Positions 36,700-46,785 of a DNA stretch of 64,000 nt are shown in pieces (position 1 is the first letter of the stretch; each line of letters begins with the position of its first letter). The DNA is from Limnanthes douglasii subsp. nivea (taxonomy: Eukaryota; Streptophyta; Magnoliopsida; Brassicales; Limnanthaceae), in NCBI GenBank assembly GCA_036936605.1, contig JAUPFV010000002.1, positions 125,968,376 through 126,032,375 of the forward strand, read 5' to 3'. The notes beneath the pieces are model-generated. The model saw nothing but the letters and a program-made list of their open reading frames with translations, was not told the DNA's origin and did not search any database. A program made the translations under genes and the position numbers.

Positions 36700-37326
36700 C
36701 TTGCTTTAACTTTTGGTCTAAAATCTTCTAAAAACTTGGTTTCCAATGTTTGAAAGAGGTTATGGTTGTCATCTAGTGATTTGATAGCTTCGATTATATC
36801 ATCTTCATTGCTTCCTTCATTTTGGTAAGTAACACTATTTCTTTACTGACTTGAGACTCTTCTTTCTTTGGAGACTTTGTTGTTAAACTTGTTTTAATGG
36901 ATATTTTGATATGATTGATCCATTTATCTTTTTGGTGTGGAGTTGGTTGTGGGGCGTCTAACATTGTAACTTGGCACAATAATAGATTCGAGTGTCACAC
37001 CTTGTTGAGAATTTAGTTGTTGTTGATTAGCTAGGTTAGTATCTTCACCAAGCTTTGGAGAATCAGCTTCTTTTTCCCTGTTTTCTTTTTTGCAATTAGA
37101 CCTGTCATGTCCTTTGCAAGGCTATGTGATCTGTTTTATAAGATATAGAAGATGATTTATGGGTGACTGTTTGCTGATGGTTTTGTAGGATATCTGAATA
37201 AGTTCTTCTTCTGCTTTTTTCAGGTGGCTGATAGTAAGGAGTTTGAGGCGCACGCAAGGCTGATTGAAGAGAAGTAAACTCTTCCTGTGTCTGGGAAAAA
37301 CTGAGTGTTTTGTGGCTTGGGTTCAT
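36700..37326 (-). pseudogene. LINE ORF1 C-terminal part
   Basis: The ATG at 37326 opens a frame of 72 codons (MNPSHKTLSFSQTQEEF). In another frame a CKGHDRSNCKKE segment near 37115-37080 looks like the end of a zinc knuckle, as in plant L1 ORF1. No RNA-recognition motif is evident, so the N-terminal part may be truncated or decayed. Confidence 0.55.
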
Positions 37327-37514
37327 GACGATGATAGAATCAACAGACTGCCTTTATCAATGTAGATTTCTACGGGTATTGTTGTTGAAGATTATGGCAA
37401 GAAGTCATTCATGAAAAAGAGATAAGATCAGAAGCTTGGGAGCCAAGAAACGGTTTCTTAGAGCCTCCTCTGGTCATATATCGTATAAGAGTTTAAAACT
37501 TGAATCATTGTATA

Positions 37515-37526
37515 AATATTAAGAGT
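37515..37526. repeat. LINE target duplication, right
   Basis: AATATTAAGAGT, identical to 32129-32140; followed by the resumed AT-rich tandem repeat. Confidence 0.8.
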
Positions 37527-39287
37527 GTTGTTATTATTTTATAAATCAAAATTATATCTTATAATTTTAACTAATACTAACTAATATTAATAAAAAAACA
37601 CTAATCGAAACTAATACAACTAAAAACTAATACCAAATATTGTCACAAATTAATAAACGATAAATTTAAATTAATACTAACTAATATTACCAATAAAAAT
37701 AAATATTTAATTTTTTTAAAATTAACATATAAATGAAATTTTTTATACAAAACTATTATTTCGGAGTAAGTATACGAGAACCAATAACTAATATTTTTGT
37801 AAAAAAAATTAAATAAATAAAAAGACTGAATATAATATTAAAAGTTGATTAAATTGTGAATTATTTCCTCTGTTTATAAAAAAAAAACGCACACAAAAAT
37901 TAAAAATAAAAATTTGGACTTAATTAAAAATTCAAATCGGTTAACCGGTTATCCCAATTTCTAATTCGGATATCCGAAATGATGAGCCGCCAAACCGGAC
38001 TAACCCCGATAACAGCTCTAACCTACACCCACCTTAACCTATACAACTGTCTAGATTCTAAGACGAAGTCCAAACCAGCAGCTTGTAATGGCTTGTCTGT
38101 TTAAAAATGGGTCATCCACAGTTGAATTGAGGAATGTAAATGTGTACTTGATTCATATAAATCTAAGGTTGTAATAATAGTTATATAAAAGGAGAGGATG
38201 ATTGACATATCACATAGCTCCCACCACCGCCAAACTCATCATAGGGCATGTGGGAAGCAAAGTGCAGAAGTATAATACGGACTAATCAAACAATAATGAA
38301 TCGAATTGACAACCAAAGATAGAGCGACTCCCTCCACACAACGTGCTCCCTGTCTCTGCAACCCAACCATATCGGTCCCACTTACATTCAAAAATCTATT
38401 TAATATCGCCTTTGTGTTACACTTCTCTTAACGAACTTTAGACGTCACTGTAAAGTTTCTTATGAATTTAAGTAACGTTTCAATAAATTTTAATAGTACG
38501 AAGGAAAGGAAACTCAGCAGTAAATTATTTGTTATTGAGTTTTGGAATCTAAAGAAATTTACAAATAAAATATAATTATTCGAATATTTATTTTTTATAA
38601 TCAGTATCGGAATGTTGTCCTATTACTGAATATGTTCAAACGGTACTAAAATTAGTTACGAGGGACTCTTATGTAGAAAGAACTTCTATTTTTATCATCT
38701 AAAATTTGGTTTTTGATTTCATAATTTTATTGATGATTAAGGTTACAATATATTATTCTGATTTTTTTTATTCGAAATCGCATGTCGTAATTCACTATTT
38801 GATTTCTATCTAATGATTTAAATTACGAGTATTTTATAATGATCGAAAAATTAAGTAGTTGGTGAAGAATATCAACTAGACTAGTTGAAAATATCATATC
38901 AATTTTATTATGAAATCGTTTTTTAATATACTTAACAGAAAGAATGAAAGTGAAAAAATATAAAATCAATCGCACAATACATATTTCTGCGTTGTTCGGA
39001 TTGTGAAGAAATCCTGCATCCATGAGAAACGGATACTCTATTTTATTGTCAAGGAAGTTACCATAAATTTTTTATCAAACACAACAAAAATCAACCACTC
39101 TTCCTCTCTTACAAAATACTCACGGATTAGAAAGGAATATGAATCCAAATTTTGCTTTGGTGTTTATCTCATATACCTCATTTCTCTTTTTAAAAACCAG
39201 ACACTTTGCTTTAGAGAACACACACCTTTGCAAACTTATCAACGCTTAACTACTACTGGAACCTCTGTTTTGCTTCTTCTCGTTATG
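37527..39287. other. AT-rich intergenic DNA
   Basis: The first about 50 bp belong to the AT-rich tandem repeat interrupted by the LINE. The rest shows no coding or element signature. Confidence 0.5.
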
Positions 39288-39297
39288 GATTGTCAAG

Positions 39298-39710
39298 TGT
39301 TCATCACCGGTGAAAGTCACCGTCGACGATGACTGCCCTGAAGAAGAAGAGGCAGCAACGTACGATACTGAACACAAGTTCTGTCCTAGGGTTAAGACCT
39401 TGGGCTTGTGTATCGGGTCAAAGATTCAGACCAAGGACCCTGATCTGTTGGACTCTAAAGGTGGTATTAAAGCCCAACAAGACTCCACCTAGAAGACCTA
39501 TGTGCTATCCCTAATACCAAACACCCACTCTCATCCTACCCTTGTATCCAAACACCAAGCTTCAATTATGAACAGAATTGTAACAAACAAAAGAATATTC
39601 TGAAAGTTTGTTACATCTCAAATTCTGTACTTAAATACTAAGGTTTACAATGAATGAAGTAGTGAAAATTCTTTACAAAATCTACTCTATTACTCACTCT
39701 CTAAATTTCA
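39298..39710 (+). repeat. 5' LTR of the copia element
   Basis: TGTTCATCACCGG ... CTCTAAATTTCA, 413 bp between canonical ends; homology to the 3' LTR extends 5 bp left (TCAAG) and 4-5 bp right (CTTGG). Confidence 0.85.
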
Positions 39711-39712
39711 CT

Positions 39713-39725
39713 TGGTATCAGAGCC
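39713..39725 (+). other. Primer binding site, copia element
   Basis: TGGTATCAGAGCC is the standard initiator-methionine tRNA complement used by plant copia elements. Confidence 0.9.
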
Positions 39726-40220
39726 ATTCTGATATGTTGAATGGCCAACTCCGATGAGTCTCCATCACTGTCCTCAGACTCTATAGGCTCCATTCTTCCC
39801 AACAACTCCTCTGCTGCTCCAAGGAGTCTTCAGCTACATTCAATCAACAATGCAAATAACATTAGACTTGATAGAAGTAACTATCTTCTTTGGAGGACAG
39901 TTGTGTTACCCATGATCAAAGGTAACAAGTTAGGTGGCTAAATCTCAAGTGAGAAGATCGACGGCAGTTTTTCCCACCTGACCACAGCACCACCCATCTA
40001 AGCCCAAATCGGCACCGGCGAACCAAATCGGAGTAAGAAGAAGGAACCGGAACGACACTGGCGAGGAAATCCGTCGAATCGGAATCGAAACCGACTACTG
40101 TAAGTTGATTTATTTGTTGTTAGATAGCTTAGTTAGGTTTAGTTAGGGTATGGGTGTAGTTTGAAGGGTTTTCAGGGCGTAGGTATGGTCTGGCAGAAGC
40201 TTCAAGCTTCATGGTGAAAC

Positions 40221-40249
40221 TGTTCTTCGCCACACGAGGGCGAAGAACA
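40221..40249. other. Small hairpin, 11-bp stem
   Basis: TGTTCTTCGCC (40221-40231) pairs perfectly with GGCGAAGAACA (40239-40249) around a 7-nt loop, just upstream of the large hairpin. Confidence 0.8.
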
Positions 40250-40255
40250 TAGTCC

Positions 40256-40402
40256 CTACGCCATCGTGTGACATAGGGTTGGTTGCCTACGCGATATGGA
40301 TGGCGTGGGATTCTGGGTGTACACCCCTTGTTGGTGTACACCCAGGATCTCACGCCATCCATCTGGCGTAGGAAACCAACCTTACGCAACACGATGGCGT
40401 AG
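40256..40402. other. Large hairpin, two 70-nt arms and 7-nt loop
   Basis: Arm 40256-40325 and arm 40333-40402 are inverted copies of equal length without gaps: 61 of 70 positions are complementary and three more can form G-U pairs in RNA. The terminal 14 bp (CTACGCCATCGTGT) and the 13 bp next to the loop (CTGGGTGTACACC) are perfect. The pattern fits an inverted duplication or a small-RNA precursor; no expression evidence is available from sequence. Confidence 0.85.
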
Positions 40403-41723
40403 AGACCCTTACACACGCCACCAACTCTCTATTGATAATGAAGGCAACATTTCTGAGAATCCAGACTATGAAGAATGGATCTCAAAGGACCAACTGCTGC
40501 TTGGTTGGTTGTATTCCACTATGAGCCCTGAAATAGCAGCTCAATTGATGGAAGAAGAGACCTCTAAAGGTCTTTAGGAAGCAGCAGGAAAGCTGTCTGG
40601 CTCTCAGACAAGAGCCAGAATCACTTTCTTCAAGGCAGAGTTTCAGAAAACTCGTAAAGGGACTACTACTATGTCTGATTATTTGAACAAAATGAAAATG
40701 ATTTTTGACAATTTAATTCTAGCAGGGTGTCTTACCTCCATGGATGATCTGATTACTTAGGTCCTTACAGGCCTTGATGGTGACTACACACCAATAGTAG
40801 TTAGCCTGGCTGACAAAGACAGTCTCTCTTGCCTTGACCTGCAGACAAGTCTTCTAACCTTTGAAAGCAGGTTAGAACAACTCAATGACCTGCAAAATAC
40901 AATGTCCCCAGTTAGTTTGACAAGTGTTAATTATGCTCAAAGAAATGACACAAAGCAACAAATCAACAATGCCAATCCAAGAGGCTACTCTGGACAGAAC
41001 AGGAACTTCAATAGAAACTATAGAGGCAGTTTTAACTCTAACTACAGAGGTCGAGGCAGCTCTTACAGAGGCAGGGGTGGAAGGTTTGCTCAAAACAAAC
41101 CAACCTGCCAAATCTGTAGCAGATATGGTCATTCTACTGTTGTTTGTTACTATAGAGATGACCCTTTAGTTATGGGGTCAACCTCTTCAGAACACCCTAA
41201 ATCAGAAGGTGATCACAGTGCTTTGCTTGCAGCACAAGATACAGCATCAGATGGAGTATGGTATGCTGACAGTGGGGCTAGCCACCATGTCACGGGTAGT
41301 ACCAACCAGCTAACTCAGAAACATGACTACACAGGTACTAAACATGTCCTAGTTGGTAGTGGTGAGAGACTTCCAATCTCTCACATAGGTGAAACTTCTC
41401 TTTTATCACTACATAAACAGCCTCTTATTCTCAAATCTATACTTCATGTTCCCAAAATCAACAAAAATCTTATGTCTATCTCTCAACTCACCAGCTATAA
41501 TCATGTTTTTGTTGAATTTCATAAAACTTTTTGTCTTGTGAAGGTCAGGTTAACAGGGACAGTATTGCTCAAAGGGAGATGTGAAGATGGATTATACAAG
41601 ATGGATACTCTTTCTCAACATCTACCTACCAATCCAGTCAGTTTCAATACTCAAGTCTGTGTGTCTAAGAGTCCTTTATGTTCTCCTAGGGTGTGTTCTT
41701 CTAAGGTCTCTAAGGATGGATGA

Positions 41724-42315
41724 CATAGGAAGCTTGGCCATCCATCTCAATCTGTTTTACTTAGTGTCCTTAAGTCCTGTAATCTTCAAACTCTTTCAAG
41801 TAATGAGAACAGTTTCTGTGAGGCTTGTCAGCTAGGCAAGTCTCACACTCTTTCTTATCCTATATCTACTTCTCATGCTAGCAATGTGTTAGACCTTATT
41901 CATACTGATGTTTGGGGTCCTTCCCCTATCATATCTACTGAAGGGTTTAGGTTTTATGTCATTTTCCTTGATGATTTCTCTAGATACTCTTGGGTCTATC
42001 CTATCAAAACTAAAGGGAAAGTCATTGAAGTGTTTAAAACCTTTAAAGCTTTTGTTGAAAATCAGTTTGAGAGAAAGATCAAAGTAATTCAAAGTGATTG
42101 GGGGGGGGGGAGGGGAGAGAGTTTAGACCTCTAGCTACCTTGGCTACAGAACATGGAATCCTACTACGCAGGTCCTTCCCTTACACATCAGCTCAAAATG
42201 GAAGAGCTGAGTGTAAGCACAGGCACCTTGTGGAGACTGGTCTGACCCTACTTGCTCAGTCTAAACTACCCTATAAATACTGGGTTGAAGCCTTTGAAAC
42301 AAGTATATACCAAAC
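41724..42315 (+). pseudogene. copia integrase, frameshifted and truncated
   Basis: LDLIHTDVWGPSPI starts the catalytic core (D in HTDVWGP). A run of 11 G at 42100-42110, in place of a shorter G run at the S-D-x-G-G-E block, shifts the frame. SFPYTSAQNGRAECKHRH supplies the Q-N-G-x-A-E motif. The sequence then joins RT directly at about 42300-42310, so the C-terminal part of integrase and the start of RT are deleted. Confidence 0.85.
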
Positions 42316-43643
42316 TCATGGTATTGATTTCTATGACACTTTCAGCCCTGTTGTGAAGGCTTCTACAGTCAGGCTCATACTCACTATTGCTGTTTCAAAG
42401 AATTGGCCAGTCAAGCAGCTTGATATCAACAATGCCTTTCTAAATGGGGAGCTCCAAGAGACTGTTTATATGCAACAACCTCAGGGTTTTGAAGATGTCA
42501 ATCAACCTACCTATGTGTGCAAGTTAAACAAGGCTCTCTATGGTCTGAAGCAAGTACCTAGGGCCTGGTTTTCTAAGCTACGAGATACTCTTACTGTTTG
42601 CGGGTTCAAGAATTCGAGAGGTGACTGTTCTCTCTTCTATTTGGTCACTACAACTACCATCCTACTCATCCTGGTTTATGTGGATGACATTCTGGTCACA
42701 GGCAATGATGCAGCATGTCTCACTCAGTTCACTCACAACCTAAATGCAAAGTTCTCTCTCAAAGATATGGGATCACTCTCTCTATTCCTAGGAATAGAGG
42801 TTCATCGTGATACTTCAGGTATATATCTTACTCAGCATAATTATATCGAAAACTTACTTACCAATCAGGGTGCTGCTCTCTCCAAGCCTTGTCCTACTCC
42901 TCTTGCTCCTGGCACTGCTCTATCAACAACTTCTGGTTCTTCACTTTCTTCACCTACACAATATCGAAGTGTGTCAGGAGCCTTGCAGTATCTAACACAC
43001 CAGACCCGACATTTCCTATGCTGTTAATCGACTCAGTCAATACCAGCAGGCCCCTACAACTACTCACTGGCACTGTCTCAAGAGAATACTACGGTACTTA
43101 TCTGGGTCACATTGGCTGGGGCTCCATATTAAGCCATGCTTCCACCTTCAATTACATGGTTACTCTGATGCTGACTGGGCTTCCTCCGTTGATGATCGAC
43201 GCAGCACTGGGGCATACTGTGTCTTTCTTGGAGAGACGTTGATCTCTTGGTCCTCTAAGAAGCAGGATGTCGTCTCTCGATCGTCCACAGAGTCTGAGTA
43301 CAGAGCACTCGCCAATCTATCTGCCGAATTGATTTGAATTCGCTCGTTACTCACTGAACTTTGAATCCCTCTCATACCTCCTTCTGTCTTGTGGTGCGAT
43401 AATCTGGGGGCCAGTGCATTGGCTTCGAATCCCGTCTTTCATGCCCGCACCAAGCATATAGATCTTGACGTGCATTTTATTCGAGATCAGGTTCTTGGAG
43501 GGACCATCCAGATTCGCTATGTCCCTACTCAAGACCAGATAGCCGATTCCCTCACCAAAGCTCTGTCTCCGTCTCGATTTGCCTATCTACGTGACAAACT
43601 CGGGCTCCTTGAGTCACCGCTCCGTTTGAGGGGGGATTTCAAG
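42310..43643 (+). pseudogene. pol: copia RT and RNase H
   Basis: RT runs from HGIDFYDTFSPVVKASTVR through QLDINNAFLNGEL and the YVDDILVTGND catalytic box (about 42678) to SLFLGIEVHRDTSGIYL. RNase H occurs in other frames: DADWASSVDDRRSTGAYC (about 43160), STESEYRALANLSAEL (about 43290) and WCDNLGASALASNP to the end at 43390-43620. The RNase H text is typical of the Ale/Retrofit group. A frameshift lies near 43010. The PPT-like GAGGGGGGATT is at 43628-43638. Confidence 0.85.
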
Positions 43644-44056
43644 TGTTCATCACCGGTGAAAGTCACCGTCGACGATGACTACCCTGAAGAAGAAGAGGCA
43701 GCAACGTACGATACTGAACACAAGTTCTGTCCTATGGTTAAGACCTTGGGCTTGTGTATCGGGTCAAAGATTCAAACCCAGGACCCTGATCTGTTGGACT
43801 CTAAAGGTGGTACTAAAGCCCAACAAAACTCCACTTAGAAGACCCATGTGCTATCCCTATTACCAAACACTCACTCTCATCCTACCCTTGTATCCAAACA
43901 CCAAGCTTCAATTATGAACAGAATTGTAACAAACAAAAGAATATTCTGAAAGTTTGTTACATCTCAAATTTTGTACTTAAATACTAAGGTTTACAATGAA
44001 TGAAGTAGTGAAAATTCTTTACAAAATCTACTCTATTACTCACTCTCTAAATTTCA
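43644..44056 (+). repeat. 3' LTR of the copia element
   Basis: 413 bp between canonical ends, matching 39298-39710 with about 11 substitutions by eye; preceded by a purine-rich GAGGGGGGATT tract. Confidence 0.85.
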
Positions 44057-44250
44057 CTTGGATTGCAGAAAAGAATCATAACTTTTGCTTTAATCATAAG
44101 TTATCATTTAATCAACGACTGTCGCGAAATCCTAGTCCTTCAACAAATGCTCTAGATTAAATCTTCAGGATACAAAACTCATTTATATAGGAAACCCAAT
44201 TAATAGGAAATCCAACAAAATAGGCAAGTGATTTTCTTAACGAGTTACTT

Positions 44251-44449
44251 CTAGCATACACATAACAATTCTACACCTAGGCTTATAGTAACCTCAGTGT
44301 TTCTTGCACCTAATGTTCTACTCTTTAGAGCCAAGCTTACCTGCATCCTAAACTGCACAAGTCTCATGCAGTTCGTGAGCTTTAAAATCGACAATACCTT
44401 CGTCAAAGCATCTGAATGACTTTTCTCGTTAGCAATCTTAGCCACATGG

Positions 44450-44541
<92 letters not shown>

Positions 44542-45907
44542 CCACGAATCAGATGAAGTGAAGCTTGATATCTACGTGTTTAGTTTGCCCATGTAACTTT
44601 GTATTCGTCAAAAAATGAAGAGTATTAATATTATTATGAAAGACAATCACACATTGCTTCATATTAGTGAGTTCACTCAACAATACCTTCAATTAAATAA
44701 CTTCTTTTATACCTTTTGTAGTAGCCATATACTCGTTTTCGATAGATGACAACGCAAAAAAAATTTATAAAAAACTTCCAACTAATCATTCCTTCAAGCA
44801 AAATAAACATATAACCCAAAGTAGACTTCCTTATATTAAGGCAACCAACATAATCAGAGTCCACATACCCTCTCAATATTATATCAGTCGTATCCTTCTG
44901 ATTGTAAAACAACCATATAGTAGTTGAACCCTTCAAGTATCTCATGAGCTACTTGAGTGCATCATAATACGGCTTCCTCGGGTTACACATGAATATGGTC
45001 AAAACACTGATGGCATTTGAAAGATCAGGTCTTGTGCAAATAATAGCATACACAACACTACCAATAGATTGGCATAAGGTATCTCCAACATATACTTTTT
45101 ATCTATAACTTTCGTTGGTTCTTGAGTGACACTAAGTTTGAATTGGGAACCAATGAGAGTTTCAACCTCGTTGGCTTGAGACATAGAGAAATTTCTTAAA
45201 AACTTTGCATATATTCTTGTTGAGATAAGAATAAATACTCATTTGGTTCGTTCCTCCTTATACCAATACCAAATATCATCCTAACCTCTCTTATATCCTT
45301 CATCTCAAACTCGCATTTCAACTAGTCTTCGCCATATTAGTATTTTACCTATCTCGTCCATCTATGAGGATATTATCCACATACAATAGAAATACGACTT
45401 ATATCTACATGTGTATTTTCTCATTCTAATAGATACAATTGTAAAAAAAGATTCAGTTGTACCTGATAGATCTTATAAAATCATGAAATCTTCTATTCCA
45501 CCGGCTAGACGACTGTTTCAGCCTATAAAGAAGTCTCTTCAACACACGCACATCACCATGAATACATGACTTCTTTTTTAATATCTATTTACTCTAAATA
45601 ACTTTATGACATTTTCGGTGGCGTCACAAAAATTTATGTACCAGTTTTTTTTTATAGATTTTAGTTCATCTTCCATGATCAATATTATTTATCAATTCTC
45701 TTCTCTTTACAACATCGTAATATCTTTATGATTCAAGAACGTATCTATTATTTCAATACAAAAAAAAAACACCCGTAAAGCCATACCTTTGTAGCGGCAT
45801 GCTTGGTATCTTTGTTTTATCTCTCGTCAATGAATAACTATGACACTCATGTTGCTGTCGAGTCTGATAATTTAACGGCCTTAAAGTACCAAGACCTCCA
45901 TCATATT
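44251..45907 (-). mobile_element. Ty1/copia relic (RT end and RNase H), minus strand
   Basis: Minus-strand translation gives, in order, decayed RT (about 45907-45190), the linker region (SQFKLSVTQEPTKV and PYANLLVVLCMLL, 45184-44999), RNase H (MRYLKGSTTIWLFY, GYVDSDYVGCLNIRKSTLGYM, 44945-44673) and its C-terminus (KIANEKSHSDALTKVL, near 44440-44390). The (CT)n run lies between the last two pieces. It is full of stops and frameshifts. Its right side stops where the LTR of element 3 begins, suggesting element 3 inserted into it. Confidence 0.75.
44452..44539. repeat. (CT)44 microsatellite
   Basis: An uninterrupted run of about 88 bases of alternating CT lies inside the copia relic RNase H region. 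Confidence 0.95.
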
Positions 45908-46235
45908 TGATGAGAGAATAAATGACTATGATAAAAGATGTTGGATCTTGGACTTGATGTGACTAGAGCTCAAAGCGTAGAGAGAAAGTAGAAAGAGAAT
46001 ATAATATTCAATTGACCCCCTACCAAGAATAAATGGGATCCCTTTTATAGTGGGAAGGTGGGGGGCCATTTATGTCCTTGGTAGTCTTGTATTATTTCAC
46101 AATTAGCCCTTTACAAGCTACTTTATTTACACATTCTCCACTAGTAAATAAATAATACAATAGCGAGCATATTTCCCTTTTCCTTTTTGCGATTAACTCC
46201 TTTTCTATTGGGATCGGCAAATTACTTCCTTATCA
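45908..46235 (-). repeat. 3' LTR candidate of element 3
   Basis: On the minus strand it begins TGATAAGGAAG at 46235, directly after a PPT-like GAAGACTGGGGGCTAC (46251-46236), and contains a TATA box (CTATAAAAGGGATCCC near 46039-46024). The left border at 45908 (CTCTCATCA on the minus strand) is chosen from the TG...CA rule only, as the partner LTR is not in the window. Confidence 0.55.
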
Positions 46236-46654
46236 GTAGCCCCCAGTCTTCAAGAGCATCGGGAATGAAGAATTAAGTAAATCCTTCTGATACGCCTCCG
46301 ACGATTGTTTCGGTAACAAGAGGCCCATGCCGCCTCGGTATCAAATGAACACATCGCTTCGGTATCGAATGACCATCCGCTTTTTCTTGAATGACGAACG
46401 ACCCCATTTGTTCGTTATTTTAAAGCGTCGGGAATTGTCGCGAATCGTCCCTGACGCGAAAAGAGCTTGTTATGAGTCCATCTAAGAAGATCGGGTGTAG
46501 GGAGCCTATTTAGCATACCCGATTCGGGCAGCCTGGGCTTGGAAGGAAAACCTGGTAAACTGAGCCCATCTAGCATGCCTATCTAACCTACTTGGTGCTG
46601 ACCTACGATGCTAGCCTGACTAGTGCCTATGTCGTGCTTTGTTGGGCCTAACCT

Positions 46655-46785
46655 ACACGTGTCGTTCCCTTACTCGAAGCGTGCTCGTCTGCACATCTCT
46701 CCAAAAGACTTTTCATCTTCCCGCTGCTTTTTGTCGTTTGGACTCCCCCATGCGCAAAACGGTTAAGGAAAGCTGCCTATATATA
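46655..46785 (+). promoter_or_regulatory. Promoter of the antisense gene, element 3
   Basis: ACACGTGTC at 46655-46663 and TATATATA at 46778-46785 precede the ATG at 46869 by about 205 and 84 nt. The same order and nearly the same TATA-ATG distance occur in elements 1 and 2. A GA-rich leader (46800-46862) follows. Confidence 0.6.

Larger units (their letters stand above)
32141..37514 (-). mobile_element. L1-type LINE with RNase H, minus strand, about 5.4 kb
   Basis: Read on the minus strand it has ORF1, an APE-type endonuclease, reverse transcriptase, a zinc-binding region, RNase H, a 3' UTR and a poly(A) tail (T run at 32140-32151). A 12-bp duplication AATATTAAGAGT flanks it. The presence of ORF1 and the duplicated target suggest a near full-length copy. 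Coding frames are broken in several places, so it is inactive. Confidence 0.9.
39955..40425. other. Foreign insert in copia gag carrying hairpins
   Basis: About 465 bp between the gag N-terminus and its continuation has no counterpart in copia gag. It is more GC-rich than its surroundings on its left side, contains a plausible splice donor context (CTACTG-GTAAG-like TGTAAGTTG near 40096-40106) and ends in two hairpins. Exact borders and target duplication could not be fixed; GGTGGC near 39931 and GCCACC near 40417 are inverted matches, not direct. Confidence 0.55.
39741..41722 (+). pseudogene. gag: copia gag and protease, with foreign insert
   Basis: The ATG at 39741 opens a normal copia gag N-terminus (RLDRSNYLLWRTVVLPMIKG). 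A stop at about 39939-39941 and then about 465 bp of unrelated DNA follow. Gag resumes at about 40425 (ENPDYEEWISKDQLLLGWLYS). Two TGG codons have become TAG (near 40577 and 40759). The frame from 40902 carries an Arg/Gly/Asn-rich tail, a zinc knuckle CQICSRYGHSTVVC, the protease motif WYADSGASHHVTG and the pre-integrase block up to a stop at 41721-41723. Confidence 0.85.
39293..44060 (+). mobile_element. Ale-type Ty1/copia element with both LTRs, internally deleted
   Basis: The LTR pair, an initiator-Met PBS, gag, protease, integrase, RT and RNase H are in copia order. A direct GATTG (39288-39292 and 44061-44065) brackets the longest homologous termini, TCAAGTG...TTTCACTTG. With canonical TG...CA borders (39298-39710, 43644-44056; 413 bp each) no target duplication is found. 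By eye the LTRs differ at about 11 of 413 positions. A foreign insert interrupts gag, the integrase end and RT start are deleted, and several stops and shifts are present. Confidence 0.9.

Noticed and set aside
36479..36709. Plus-strand frame with poly-Val across (GTT)12
   Set aside because: It is the complement of the LINE ORF2 start and the microsatellite; a shadow frame.
39298..39716. Frames in the copia LTRs (39310-39492, 43675-43917)
   Set aside because: They sit inside LTR sequence and occur in both LTRs; no evidence of coding.
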